Part shown: positions 24,802 to 35,362 of the stretch, one piece after another
Position numbering within the stretch: the stretch's first letter is position 1
Layout: every line of letters starts with the position of its first letter
Source of the DNA: Gliomastix tumulicola
Taxonomy: Eukaryota > Ascomycota > Sordariomycetes > Hypocreales > Bionectriaceae
DNA length: 64,000 bases
Reading direction: 5' to 3'
NCBI GenBank assembly: GCA_001599755.1
Contig: BCHX01000002.1
Location: 1,550,001-1,614,000 of the forward strand
Position numbers and translations under genes: made by a program
Notes under the pieces: generated by a model
Seen by the model: the letters and a program-made list of their open reading frames with translations, nothing else
Databases searched by the model: none
Told to the model about the DNA's origin: nothing

Positions 24802-26293
24802 ATGGCTTCCTCTTACACCGTCCCGTTGCTCATCAATGGGGAACCCCGCCAAGCCCAAGACACTTTCGAAGTCGTGTCTCCCGCCACTGGAGAGGTTCTC
24901 TACCCATGCAGCAGCGCGAGTGTTGGCGATGCCGAGGCAGCGGTCACAGCCGCCGCTGGGGCGTTCCAATCATGGCGACAGACCACGGTCGCGACGCGCC
25001 GAGATATCTTGTTGAAAGCAGCCGACGTCATGTCCAACAGACGGGAGGAACTCTCGCAGTATCTGAGCGCAGAGACCGGCGCCCCTCCCTCCTGGGGTGA
25101 CTTCAACGTGAACCTCGCCATCGACTTCATCAAGGACGTCGCCGGTCGCATTGCAAGTCTGGAGGGTAGCTTCGTACCGACAAGAGACCCGAACTTTAGT
25201 GCCATTATCATGAAGGAACCCTACGGGGTAATTCTCTCCATTGCACCATGGTAAGAGATTTGCGCGAACATCGTTCAGTCACAGTCACGGATATCAACTC
25301 ACACTTCATAGGAACGCTCCCTATGTGCTCGGCATTCGCAGCATCATCAACCCCCTGGCCGCAGGGAACACGGTTGTGCTGAAGGCATCGGAGCTAGCAC
25401 CACGGACGCTTGGAGCGCTTGCATCAGTTCTTCGGGAAGCAGGGCTGCCGGCCGGAGTGCTCAATGTGATTACTCACAGCCCTGAGACCGCCCCCGCCAT
25501 CACCTCGGCTCTCATCTCAGACCCGAGGGTGAAGAAGGTCAACTTCACAGGCAGCACCAACACCGGACGCATCATTGGCAAACTGGCTGGCGAGAACCTG
25601 AAGCCCGTGATTCTCGAGCTCGGCGGGAAAGCCCCCGCGATTGTCTGGGACGATGCCGACCTCGGGGTTGCGGCTGCTCAGTGCGCAGTTGGCGCATTCC
25701 TCAACGCGGGCCAGATCTGCATGTCCACGGAGAGGGTCATCGTCCATAAGGATATCAACGTTGCGTTCCGCGAGAAATTCACGGCAGCTGTCGAGCAGCT
25801 ATTTCCAGCGAACCAGAACGCGCCGATTCTGATCAACTCGGCAGCAGTGTTCAAAAACAAAAGGCTGATGTCGGATGCCGTATCCAAGGGAGCCACCGTG
25901 CTACTTGGAAATCCAGACGCCAAGGAGGACAGCGACGCGGGCCTCCGTCCTGTCATTCTGGATCAGATCACCAAGGAGATGGACATCTATCAGACCGAAT
26001 CATTTGGTCCGTCCGTCTCGCTTCTTGAGGTCGAGACTGAGGAAGAAGCCATCGCCATCGCCAATGATACGCAGTACGGCCTTTCGTCAGCCGTCTTCAC
26101 GGAGGATCTAAGGAGAGGACTGCGCTTCGCCCGGGGCATCGAGGCTGGAGCTGTCCACATCAACAGCATGACAGTTCACGATGAGCCCTTGCTTCCGCAC
26201 GGCGGCGCGAAGGCGAGCGGCTTTGGTCGCTTCAACACTGGTTCGGGTCTTGAAGAGTGGGTATGGACCAAGAATGTCACGTATGATAATTGA
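24802..26293 (+). CDS. Aldehyde dehydrogenase (salicylaldehyde/vanillin-type)
   Basis: NAD(P)-dependent oxidation of an aldehyde to the acid. Exons 24802-25250 and 25312-26293; the intron 25251-25311 (GTAAGA...ATAG) splits the Trp codon of the conserved APWNAP motif. Product about 476 aa, the normal ALDH length. Catalytic Glu252 lies in LELGGKAP and catalytic Cys286 in NAGQICMST; the 34-residue spacing is that of the family. FTGSTNTGR is the cofactor-binding turn, and ESFGPSVSLLEV and GASGFGRFN-like C-terminal signatures are present. Overall it resembles the salicylaldehyde/vanillin/benzaldehyde dehydrogenase branch, which suggests aromatic aldehyde catabolism; the substrate is an inference. 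There is no N-terminal targeting sequence, so it is probably cytosolic. It is divergent from a Zn2Cys6 factor that could regulate it. Confidence 0.93.
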
Positions 26294-26614
26294 GAGCCAT
26301 TAAGTCGTGGCCTCAGCATTGGTATTATGATGATATACGTTCAGCTATAAATCGAGGGGGGGATTGCAGATTGTTGACGGATTTGTCTTTCGTTGCCCAT
26401 CTCTGGTACAAGGTAGATGGCATCATTAGCATCATGCATCGAGCAGTTTGAAAATCCTATTAGTCGAATGGACCAAATTTTCCTGCCGTGTGCTACACTC
26501 CTGAAATTCATCAATGTCGAGTTCATCCATGGGCAGGTAATACAGGGTAAGATCCTAAGGAAGGTAGACGGAGATGGCACTGGACCTCTGTCGCGTGAGA
26601 ACCTGACTCGAGCC

Positions 26615-26637
26615 GATAAGATAAGCTATCTCGATAA
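26615..26637. promoter_or_regulatory. GATA-motif cluster upstream of TIM10
   Basis: Two overlapping GATAAG words (26615-26620 and 26620-26625), an inverted GATAG (CTATC, 26626-26630) and GATAA (26633-26637) lie about 155-180 bp before the TIM10 ATG. Repeated CCAAT-like words (CCAATCAACCAATC, about 26763-26776) follow just before the start. Binding by a GATA factor is an inference. Confidence 0.45.
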
Positions 26638-26791
26638 CAGAAATTTAGTCCTTCCTTCCAGCAATCATCATCGGCCTCTTCTACCTCCCCTAAATCCATC
26701 ATCCCCTATCAAACAACGACTCACTTCGACTTCGCTACATCCTCCTACAACCGCAGCTCTTCCCAATCAACCAATCAACCAAACCGCCAAG

Positions 26792-27149
26792 ATGTCTTTC
26801 CTCGGAATGGGTAGGCCCCAGCCGACGTCGGAGCAGAAGATCGCCGCCGTCGAGGGCGAGATGCGCATGATGGCCGACACCTACAACCGGTACGAAACCC
26901 CCTTCCCACTCAAGCGTCGAGTTCCGCTAGACGCATTGTCGCTAACATGTTGCCCCAAGTCTGCAAAACACGTGCCAGAAGAAGTGCATCCCGACCGACT
27001 ACCGCGAGGGCGAGCTCAACAAGGGCGAGTCCGTCTGCCTCGACCGCTGCACGGCCAAGTTCCTCGACACGAGCATCAAGGTCAGCGAGATCATGCAGCA
27101 GCAGGGTGGCCAGCAGCAGCAGGGCGGCGGCGGCGGCGGACTGTTCTAA
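26792..27149 (+). CDS. TIM10: Mitochondrial import chaperone Tim10
   Basis: Small Tim protein of the intermembrane space; with Tim9 it forms the hexamer that carries hydrophobic precursors from TOM to TIM22. Exons 26792-26889 and 26960-27149; intron 26890-26959 (GTACGA...CAAG with a CTAAC branch site). Product 95 aa, normal for the family. Twin CX3C motifs, Cys38/42 (CQKKC) and Cys59/63 (CLDRC), form the two disulfides made by Mia40/Erv1. The C-terminus is a Gln/Gly-rich tail. Splicing rebuilds DTYNRLQNTCQKKC, diagnostic for Tim10. The gene converges on the STB6-like gene. Confidence 0.97.
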
Positions 27150-27510
27150 GCGATCTCCTTCGTTGGCGCGCTTCGACAACAAAGAGGCTCGGAGAGTGAT
27201 GGTCGAGTGTAGACGAGAGGATGGGACTTGTTTTGTATGACTATAGACGGGAAGGCGCATGCGTACATGGATACAAGAGACGGGCGCATCACCGACACGG
27301 CGCTGTGTAATACTATTTGGTATATTGAATATCAAGTTTCTCCGCTAAGAGCTTCAAAGTGCCGAGAACTGCCATGCTGAAACGCCGAGCGCTATGTATC
27401 TGCTGACATGCGTACCATATGCCGCGAACCAAAAGAGATCCATCCTCCAACCAGAAAGGGCCGGGAAGGAAACGCACAATGTTGAGTCGTGTCATGGGCC
27501 TGGACATACA
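27150..27510. other. Convergent 3' spacer TIM10 / STB6-like
   Basis: 361 bp between two stop codons; presumed 3' untranslated sequence of both genes. Nothing else seen. Confidence 0.6.
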
Positions 27511-30241
27511 TCATCCCCTGGTGATGTTCGGGCCTGATCCTATGCCGGTCAAGTTTCTAACAAGCCAGTGCATCCAGCTCTCCTTCTCGAGCTGCGCCTT
27601 GACTTCCTCTGCGCGTCTCTCCACGTCTTCAACCTGTCTCTCGAAGTTGCGGATGCCGTCTTCTGCGTCGGCCACTCTCTGGACCAGGCCGTTGATCTCG
27701 TACTCGAGCTTCGCGACGAGCATCTCGACTTCTTTCATGTCTGCCGTGAAAGACGCTCGCTCATCCGCGAGCAATTCGCTAGACTGATACCGCACCCGCT
27801 GGCAGGCTAGATCTAGCTGGTGGTATAAGTTCTGGAGCTCGTCCTTGTCCCGCGCAAATCTCTGGTCCAGCGTGACCACTGTCTTCAGCTTTTCTTCTAC
27901 CCAGGGCTCGACCTTGAAGACGAGGTCGTCGATATTGTGGTTGAGATGCCGAGCGACCTCAACTAGAGCCTTGACACCCTCGAGATCATCCATGGAGTCT
28001 TCGAAGTCGACAATCTCCTCCCAGGTCAAGATGGCTTCTTCAGCGTCTCCAAATGACATCCGGCGTGGCAAGCGGTCTTCGTTGAAAGGGTGCTTCAGAG
28101 ACAACGGGGCCGCCCCCAAACTATGGCGGCGTGCGAGCCCGAGCCGGCGTGACTCCTCTTTCCGTTTTACTTCTGATACCGGCCCTATCGAATCCTCCGT
28201 GGGGATAGAGCCGCCCTTGATCGGTGGCTGCGGAACCGTCTCTTTCCTGATTGCAGCCGCAATCTTGGCCATTTCGCTGTTTTTCTCAACGACAGGCCTG
28301 TGTGGCAACTGCTCGTGCGAGGTGGACGCCGTGCCTGGAAGCGATTCTCCCTGGTCGCCTTGTTTCATGAATGGGAAATACTCCTCGGGCTTGTTCTTCC
28401 AGGTGAATGCCCTTGGGATGATACCCGGGCTAATGGAGAGGTCGTTGTTGTCGAGAAATGCGGGATTGCCAATGACCTGAGCGCTCCTAGTCTCGGTGAT
28501 ATCATCTCTGGCGCTGTATAGAGGAGGCCGGCCGACGACGTGACCTCTCTTGCCGCCTCCAACGGCATCTTTGATACGACCGAACCCAGACTTCGCGTCA
28601 CTCATCTTTCCGGCTACACTTCGTAGAACATTTCTACGCAGGGCTTCCTTGTCCCCAGGACTCTCGCCAATGCCGGTCGGTGGGCCATTTGTATAGTCGC
28701 TGTACCCAGAAGGCAGGTCTTCTTTCCTTCTCACGTCGACCTCCTCGTCAGGCTGTAAGGTCTGGACACGGCTCACGGTGTTACCCTGCTCCTCGTCCTT
28801 CCCGAAGCTTGGGCTTACAACACCAGGGCTGCGCGCCTCCTGATCTGTGGGTAGACGTCGTGGCTTGCCGTACCAGAGCCACTTGGCTCGCTCCCCATAC
28901 GCAAACGTCACGAATCTTTCAAGGTCTAGCGTCTCGATGTCTGCGAGGCCGCCCTTGTCCTTGCCGGAGACCATCCCCATCACGATCTCGCCTCTCTTCC
29001 CGCCAATCTCCGTCATTCGGGACTTGACAGCTTTTTGGACGCCCCATCCTTCGCTTCCGGCAGCGGCTTTGGCCGTGGCTGTGTGAAGTTTGAGAAGTGT
29101 CGGGCGGTCTAGTCGTCGGTTCCTTTCGAGCTTCTGTGCTTTCTGGAAGTACGCAATACCGCGCTTGGTGTTTTCAATATCGAAGACATCCTTGCCAACG
29201 GGTGCACCATACCAATATAGTCGGTTTCGTGCTCCCATCAGCATCCCAAGAAGAGCTGCCACAGTCGTAGGCCCAAGGATGCCGTCGCTGGGCTCGAAGT
29301 TGTAATGGTCGGCGCCAACCTCGGTCCACCAGTTTCCGATCGCCTTCTCCGTCATATCGCACAGCAGGCCGTCGATGTACTCGTGATCCAGCTTCATGAA
29401 CATGTAGAGGGCGACTTGGCAGAGCTTCACTAGCTCCATCACTGCTGAATAGACAGGGATCTTGTCGCTCACCCTGTATGTGGATATGAACTTGGCTTGT
29501 GTGCCCTCAGCCGGCGGCGTGAGAGTCAGGCCAGATCGCCCGGAGCAGCCCAACCGCTTCATATTCTCATTCACCATGAACACCTGGCGATGTTTCCTAA
29601 TATCGCCGTCTGGCACGGGAATGACGGTTAGAGAGGATGGGAAGCTGCTCAAATTCGTGACCTGCAATTCTCCTAACTCTGTTTCCTTCGGTCGAGCCAG
29701 GTATTTTCGGGTAGCCTTGACATAGATTCGCAGCTTCGGAGACCACAGAGCTTCGTCCGCCGGGATGGACAGAATGCCCACCACGACCGAGTGGGTTTCG
29801 TCGCCGGTGTAGGTCACAATGACCAGTGTCGGGGATTGGCGAGAGCATGCCCATTGTTCGACAAGGTATAACTCGTATCCTCTTAATGTTCCGCGGCGGG
29901 CAACGACGCTCACGCATGGTTCGTCCTCGAGATACCTGGCGCGGGAGCATGGTCTGTCAGTGGATTTGGTCTCTTTCCTGTGGGCGGCTATTTCCTCACC
30001 TGAAGGCGACAGGGTCTGGGAAGACGATGTGCTTGCGAGGAATCGACGGGCCGACGGCGGATTCACTGGTGAGGGTATGGCTTAATTGGGCAGTCGTTGG
30101 ACTCGATAGGTCGGCAGGCGTCGGGAGTTGCAGGCTGCGCTGGGTTGTAGCTCGGGAGACAGGTTGAAGCTCGTCATCGCGACCGGGTCTACCATCGTAG
30201 GGGACGGCGTATAGGAAGGCCATGTTTTGGGGAGTCGTCAT
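27511..30241 (-). CDS. STB6-like (Sin3-binding STB2/STB6 family) protein
   Basis: Large fungal protein related to yeast Stb2/Stb6, which were found as Sin3-binding proteins. Exons 30000-30241 and 27511-29935; intron 29936-29999 (GTGAGG...GCCAG) joins DPVAFR to YLEDEPCVSV. About 888 aa from the first in-frame ATG at 30241; Met at 30223 is an alternative. The N-terminal domain (about residues 75-390) carries the family-typical LRGYELYLVEQWACSR, LSSFPSSLTVIPVPDGD, RLGCSGRSGLTL and LGPTTVAALLGMLMGARNR. The middle is low-complexity and charged. The C-terminal 180 residues are a long coiled coil (repeated LE/KQ heptads) ending with a Trp-rich amphipathic segment. A role in Sin3-linked transcription is inferred from the family name only. 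No membrane segment. Confidence 0.85.
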
Positions 30242-32181
30242 CGACCCTGGAGGCTTCTCACCTTGCCAGAGAAGCACATCGTCGTAGGTGTAGCAGTGGG
30301 CGGAGGAGGGTCTAATTCTGACAGTGAATGGGGTTCAAAGTCTGCGAACTATTTCGTCTCAACAACCGGAAAGATTTCAGGTTTGACGAGAGTCCAAGGT
30401 TAAGCCGAGCTCCAGCTCTGGACATGTGGTGATGTCGGTACATGATGGATGACTAAGTAATCGGCACTAACGTGGGGCTGGGGGCAGGGCGATGAGGTAA
30501 CTCCCGTCGTCACTTTCTGAGGTTCCATGCAGGCATGCATCCTAGTACCTACTATACTTAGTACTGTCTAATATTGGCTTATTAGTACTAGCATGGAATA
30601 GACCTGACAAAATAATAGTTCAACCTTCACCAGCACTCAATACAGGGGGATTAAACTCATACCCTAAGCACTCTTCTCAACATACAGGACTCAAAAATAC
30701 ACCTGCTGTTGCTCTTCTGACCACCATGAAGCTGGCCCAAAACGTAGCTAGCACTCTTTGCTGTGGCGAGGAGCTCTGTAGCGATGTGCTGTTGGCCTGC
30801 ATTCGTCAGACGTGTCACGTTCTTTTTAACAACCAAAACAGCGTCAATGTTGCACCAACGGCATATTGAAGCAGCCGTGCCGCTACGCGGCTGGTCATTG
30901 GCCGCTTTTACTGGTGTGAAAGGCAGTATTATATCTTTTGCTGTGATAATGAAAGGTTCTCCCCGATCAATACTCGTGCACACATTACACTTCTGTCCCG
31001 GCACGATGAGACAGCCAGCATTCCTATGCCCAGACAACATCCCGACCTCTTGAATAAGGAAAGATCAGATTTGGCCCATCCCTCCGGTATAGGGCATCGT
31101 GAGCCTTTCGCCGACCTGCTCTTTCCTCAGGATGATATGTCAACTGGTGCCGACCAGATTGAGATCATAGCGCTCGGAGGAGTAGAAGGTCCCGACGCCT
31201 AGGGCTTCCCCTTCCATATCCCTTGTTGGAAAGTTTTGACCGGCATTCAGTCTCACAGCTCTCTGAATACTCAGGACCTTTCCAACTTCCTTCGCTCGTC
31301 CCCAGTCCAACTCGGCGTCTTGGATCTCGGCCTTTAGAGATACTGGACTTGGATGGCTTGGAATGGCATACTGAGCCCATTTGTCTACACAATGGAATCG
31401 TTGATTTCTGTTCAAGAGTGGCAAGCTGATCTCAGCTTCGAGGATGAGGAATAGGCTAACATATTCTGGTGCAGAGTCAGCACAGAGGCCTTGTGACAAT
31501 GGTCTCCTCTACTTCGACCCTGCCACCGATGGCTGTGGCGTATGAACAGCCCCCCAGGCTGCCGCGTAAGTCTGCATATTTCCATAGAGTAATTCCATAG
31601 CTTGCATCATCTAAGCGGGGAGGCTAGGAAGAGGTCAGCGCAAGACCAGCAGCGGTGCGTGTAGCAGGGAGCTTAGCATGCTCAGCGTACTGACCCTCAA
31701 ACGGGATGCACCGACTCACTAGGTATGAGATCAATTTAGCGATCAAGACCCTTGATATTAGCGTAGCCTCCTCACCCCAGCTAGTCCATCACTGCAAATG
31801 AAACCAGCTGAGATTCACGGTCCTGAGTCAAGTGATGCCATCATGTTCGGTTTCCAAGGATAGAAGAGCCTCAGGGCCACCAGTGCAGCTTCCCGGCCAG
31901 ATATCTACTACTAGTAGGTAGTAGGCATGTGGGCCCACTACGTAGGACCTGGGGCTTATCGATAACAACACCGAGCCTATTACGGACATGACTGATGCTT
32001 GGCGTAGAAGCATTCAACCTACCTCCCCGAGAGCTTTCTACCAGCAAGCTCGAAAGTAGCTGGACTTATCTCTCTTTTCAAACAACCACACCTTGCCATA
32101 CTCGAAACCCGCTAAACAGGTAACGTACCGGTCGATTCTACCGGTTCTACGCACGCAGAACCCGACACGAGCGTCCTCAAC
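30242..32181. other. Divergent intergenic region with possible decayed coding sequence
   Basis: 1.94 kb between the STB6-like gene (-) and RMD5 (+). On the minus strand between about 30657 and 31903 several coding-looking stretches occur in different frames, for example 31140-31499 (ending GVGTFYSSERYDLNLVGTS) and 30657-31040. They do not assemble into one clean gene with splice sites I can defend, so I list them as a possible relic rather than a CDS. The 30540-30600 segment is AT-rich with repeated TAGTAC words. Confidence 0.4.
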
Positions 32182-33594
32182 ATGCCCGAGGCGGAAGAGG
32201 ACCACCCCTCACCCTTCAAGCCACTCGAGGCCGACCTCGAGCGCATGAGAAGGTCGACCTTGACGGCTGCCATCGACGACGTTGACCGCATCATCGAGCT
32301 TCTCGAGGCCACCAGACAGCAGATCGCTGAAGGTAGGCTCCGCCCCAAGGGTTCCGGTTCCAGTCCGCTAACACCAGACCTAGATGGCGACGCACACAAG
32401 ATATCAATGGCCATGACCAGGCTGCAGAACCCGGTCAAGGAGAGATTCGACGCTATCACGAATGACCTAAAGGAAGTGACAAAGGCACAAAAGGCGTTCG
32501 GGAAGAGCCTGGACAAGGTGCGCCGCCTCGAGCAACGCCCGGACAGCTGGGACAACGCTTGCTGATAAGGAATCTATCTACAGGCTCTACCGCAACGAGA
32601 CCTCCCCATGGAGGCCGACGCCATGGCCGACTATCCAGACCACGTAGCCCGCGCCATCGGCATGCACCTCCTCCGCGAGGGCCAGTTCTCCGTCGCCTCC
32701 ACGTTCGTCAACGAGGCCAAGATGCTCTCCAAGGACGGCAGCGAGCCTTTCTCCCTCTCCACCCTCGGCGGCGTCGTCACGACCACGGACCCGGACGGTG
32801 ACAAGAACATGGACGCTCGGCCGCGCGAGGACCTGCAGAGCCAGTTCACCGAAATGTACGACATCCTCGCCCAGCTACGGACGGCCAAGAACCTGGCGCC
32901 GGCCATCGAGTGGGCGCGGACCAACAGCGACCGCCTCGAGGACCGGGGCAGCACCCTCGAGTTCGAGCTGTGCAAGCTGCAGTACATCCGGCTGTTCAAG
33001 GGCGCCGCCGAGGCGGACCCGCACATCGCGCGCAACACGCCCGAGGACCTGAGCCGCGCCTTCGAGTACGCGCGCCACCACTTCGGCCGCTTCCAGCGCC
33101 GGCATCTCAAGGAGATTGCCGAGCTCGCCGCGGCCATGGTGTACTCGTCCAACCTCCAGACGTCGCCCTACCGGTACCTGTTCAGCCACGACGACGCCTT
33201 CGACGACGTCGCCCTCAGCTTCACGCGCGAGTTCTGCTCGCTCCTGGGCCTGTCCGCCGAGTCCCCGCTCTACATCGCCGTGACGGCCGGCTCCATCGCC
33301 CTGCCCCGGCTGATCAAGTACACGACCTACATGAAGGAGAAGAAGACGGAGTGGACGACGGACAACGAGCTCGCCTTCGAGACGCCCCTGCCCGAGTCCA
33401 TGATCTACCACCCTATCTTCGTCTGCCCCGTCAGCAAGGAGCAGACCACGGAGCAGAACCCGCCCATGATACTCGTCTGCGGGCACGTCGTATCCAATGA
33501 CAGCCTGCAGAACATCGCCAAGGGTCCCAAGTACAAGTGCCCTTACTGTCCGCAGGAGGGTCAACTCGCCGATGCGCAGAGAATCTATCTCTAG
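32182..33594 (+). CDS. RMD5: GID/CTLH E3 ligase subunit Rmd5 (Gid2)
   Basis: RING-type subunit of the GID/CTLH ubiquitin ligase, which in yeast degrades gluconeogenic enzymes on glucose refeeding. Exons 32182-32332, 32384-32517 and 32584-33594; introns of 51 and 66 bp, each with a CTAAC or similar branch and TAG/CAG acceptor. Product about 431 aa. N-terminal coiled coil (about 15-95), LisH (about 105-137, DHVARAIGMHLLREGQFSVA), CTLH/CRA region (about 170-330) and a degenerate C-terminal RING (about 376-422) with CPVSKEQ, VCGHVVS and CPYCPQEG; the missing first zinc ligands are normal for Gid2. The first intron is a multiple of three and lacks stops (17 codons), so it reads through in the unspliced frame; splicing is preferred because it joins IAE to DGDAHKI. 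The gene converges on NDUFS5. Confidence 0.93.
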
Positions 33595-34019
33595 CCACTG
33601 TCTGCGTTGGAATACCACTCTCTTTTGCAAGGTCTTGTGCTCATGGGAGCGGCCCATCTACCAATTTTGTTTTCTGGCGTTCAGGTATCAAACCATAGGA
33701 ATCCTTACTGGGGCGGCGTATTCATGAGGCGTTTGGCTAGCGTTCTGTACTTCTTCACTTTCTGCTATATCATTCAATGCCAAATTTGAACATTCCCTTG
33801 GAGAAAAAGCGTCATGTTCCAACGCTATGTCTGCCATAGGGGTATAGCTACACCTATTCCACCCCCTCTCTCTACCTGTATCTAAACATACTAGAGGGGA
33901 AACCCCGGGGGTAGTGCAATCAAAAAGAGAAAATAATCCATGGCGTGTCCTTTCTTTATACAGATGTGTGTGTTCGTGTTGTGTGTGAGATATCTCTCTC
34001 GCAGCCCGTTTTCCTTTTA
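33595..34019. other. Convergent 3' spacer RMD5 / NDUFS5
   Basis: 425 bp of presumed 3' untranslated sequence of the two genes. No ORF or RNA gene seen. Confidence 0.6.
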
Positions 34020-34517
34020 TCACGCGTTGCCCACCACCTTCTGCGTATCGTCCTCCTTCCCTAGCAGGCCCAGGTTCCGTATCTGCTTCGCGGTCGGTGC
34101 GTCGTCCCGCGGCGCGATGCCGCCCTGCTTGTTGTACGCGGCCTGGATCGCGAGCGCTCGTGCGTGCTAGTTGTTGCCCTCCCGTTAGCAAAAAAAAGCT
34201 ACCGTTTCCCAGCTGGGGATACCGGTCCCTTCATAAGGGGGTGGTTGGGTGGGTGGATGGGTGTGTGTGACAAAGCGAACCTCTTTCTTGTGATGCAGGC
34301 ATTCGTAGTAGTCCTCCAGGACGGGCGCGCACTTCTTCTTGCCCCCGGTCTCCTCGGTGCCGACGGCGTAGCAAGCCATGACCTCCTGCCAGAACGGAAA
34401 GCAGCGGCCGACGCCTGTATTGAATTTCCAACCCTCAATTGTCAGCCGGCTCGCACCCAATTGGACCTCCAAGGGGGTGGTATACGTACCGCCGTGCATG
34501 CCGAAGCCAGATGCCAT
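34020..34517 (-). CDS. Complex I subunit NDUFS5 (15 kDa, twin CX9C)
   Basis: Accessory subunit of mitochondrial NADH:ubiquinone oxidoreductase on the intermembrane-space side. Exons 34490-34517 (28 nt, nine codons plus one base), 34281-34414 and 34020-34166; introns of 75 and 114 bp. Product 102 aa. Two CX9C motifs are clear: Cys14/Cys24 (CFPFWQEVMAC) and Cys38/Cys48 (CAPVLEDYYEC), the substrate pattern of the Mia40 relay. The C-terminal IRNLGLLGKEDDTQKVVG is characteristic of the fungal protein. Joining the tiny first exon gives MASGFGMHGGVGRCFP. The leader just before the ATG is CA-rich on the sense strand. Confidence 0.95.
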
Positions 34518-35362
34518 GATGTGCGTGTGTGTGGGAGGTGACCTTGTGTGGCTGTTGGGTGTCGTCCGTGGGAGGCGGTCTTGAGGCTTTGATGCAATTG
34601 AGCGATGTTTCGGAGGATGGGATCGGATGCTTACGTAAGAATATGGATATAACGGGGTGATGCTGGAACTGGGGGTTTTGCAGGTTGGTCCTGGATGGGT
34701 TCACGTGACGTCAACTTGGGGGCTCTTCAACGGGACCGAACTGCATTACCGAAAGTGATAGTATAGATTTCTCGACGGTTCAAGTTACGAGCTTCCTGTC
34801 ATGAATTCTAGTCCGGATTTCCCCTGGTCTGTGGCTGTCTGCGCCTGGCGCAAACGTAACTGACTATAGTACGGGAAGCAACTTCACAGTTTTCAGGAAC
34901 AACACATATTCAAGTTTATCAATGATTGTGATCAGCCTATACAGCCTCAAGCCACTGCAAGTTACAGAGAATCCCTTCCATTGAACATGCGATATAAAGG
35001 AAACAAGACTTAGCAGACATCTGCCCTTGTACATATCCCTCTAGAAAGAAGACACCCCGGTAGAAAGAAGAAAGAAAAAGATCAGAAATGGTTGAAGGAA
35101 TGAGAAGCCATACACCCTCCATATACGGGACAGGCCACTACCTATCCCTAGACGTGTAAAAGAAATGACAAAATGTCTAATGCCAAGTGGGTATAAAATG
35201 TCATCCGTCCGCACGCTCCGTGTATGGGTGGCCCTCCGCCTGTTTGGTTAATTCTTTTCGGGACCCGCCGCGGTAAATATCATAAATTCGTATCTTTGTA
35301 CAGCCTGGATGGCCGCCAGGTGGTTGTTGTGCCGTTGTTTTTGATTTCGCTCTCGTTGTGAC
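34518..35362. other. NDUFS5 promoter and UPF0658 3' flank
   Basis: 845 bp with no gene seen. A 5'-TCACGTGACGTCA composite (E-box plus CRE-like, about 34701-34713) lies some 190 bp upstream of the NDUFS5 start and is a plausible regulatory site. The region near 35260-35350 is probably the 3' UTR of the UPF0658 gene. Confidence 0.45.
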
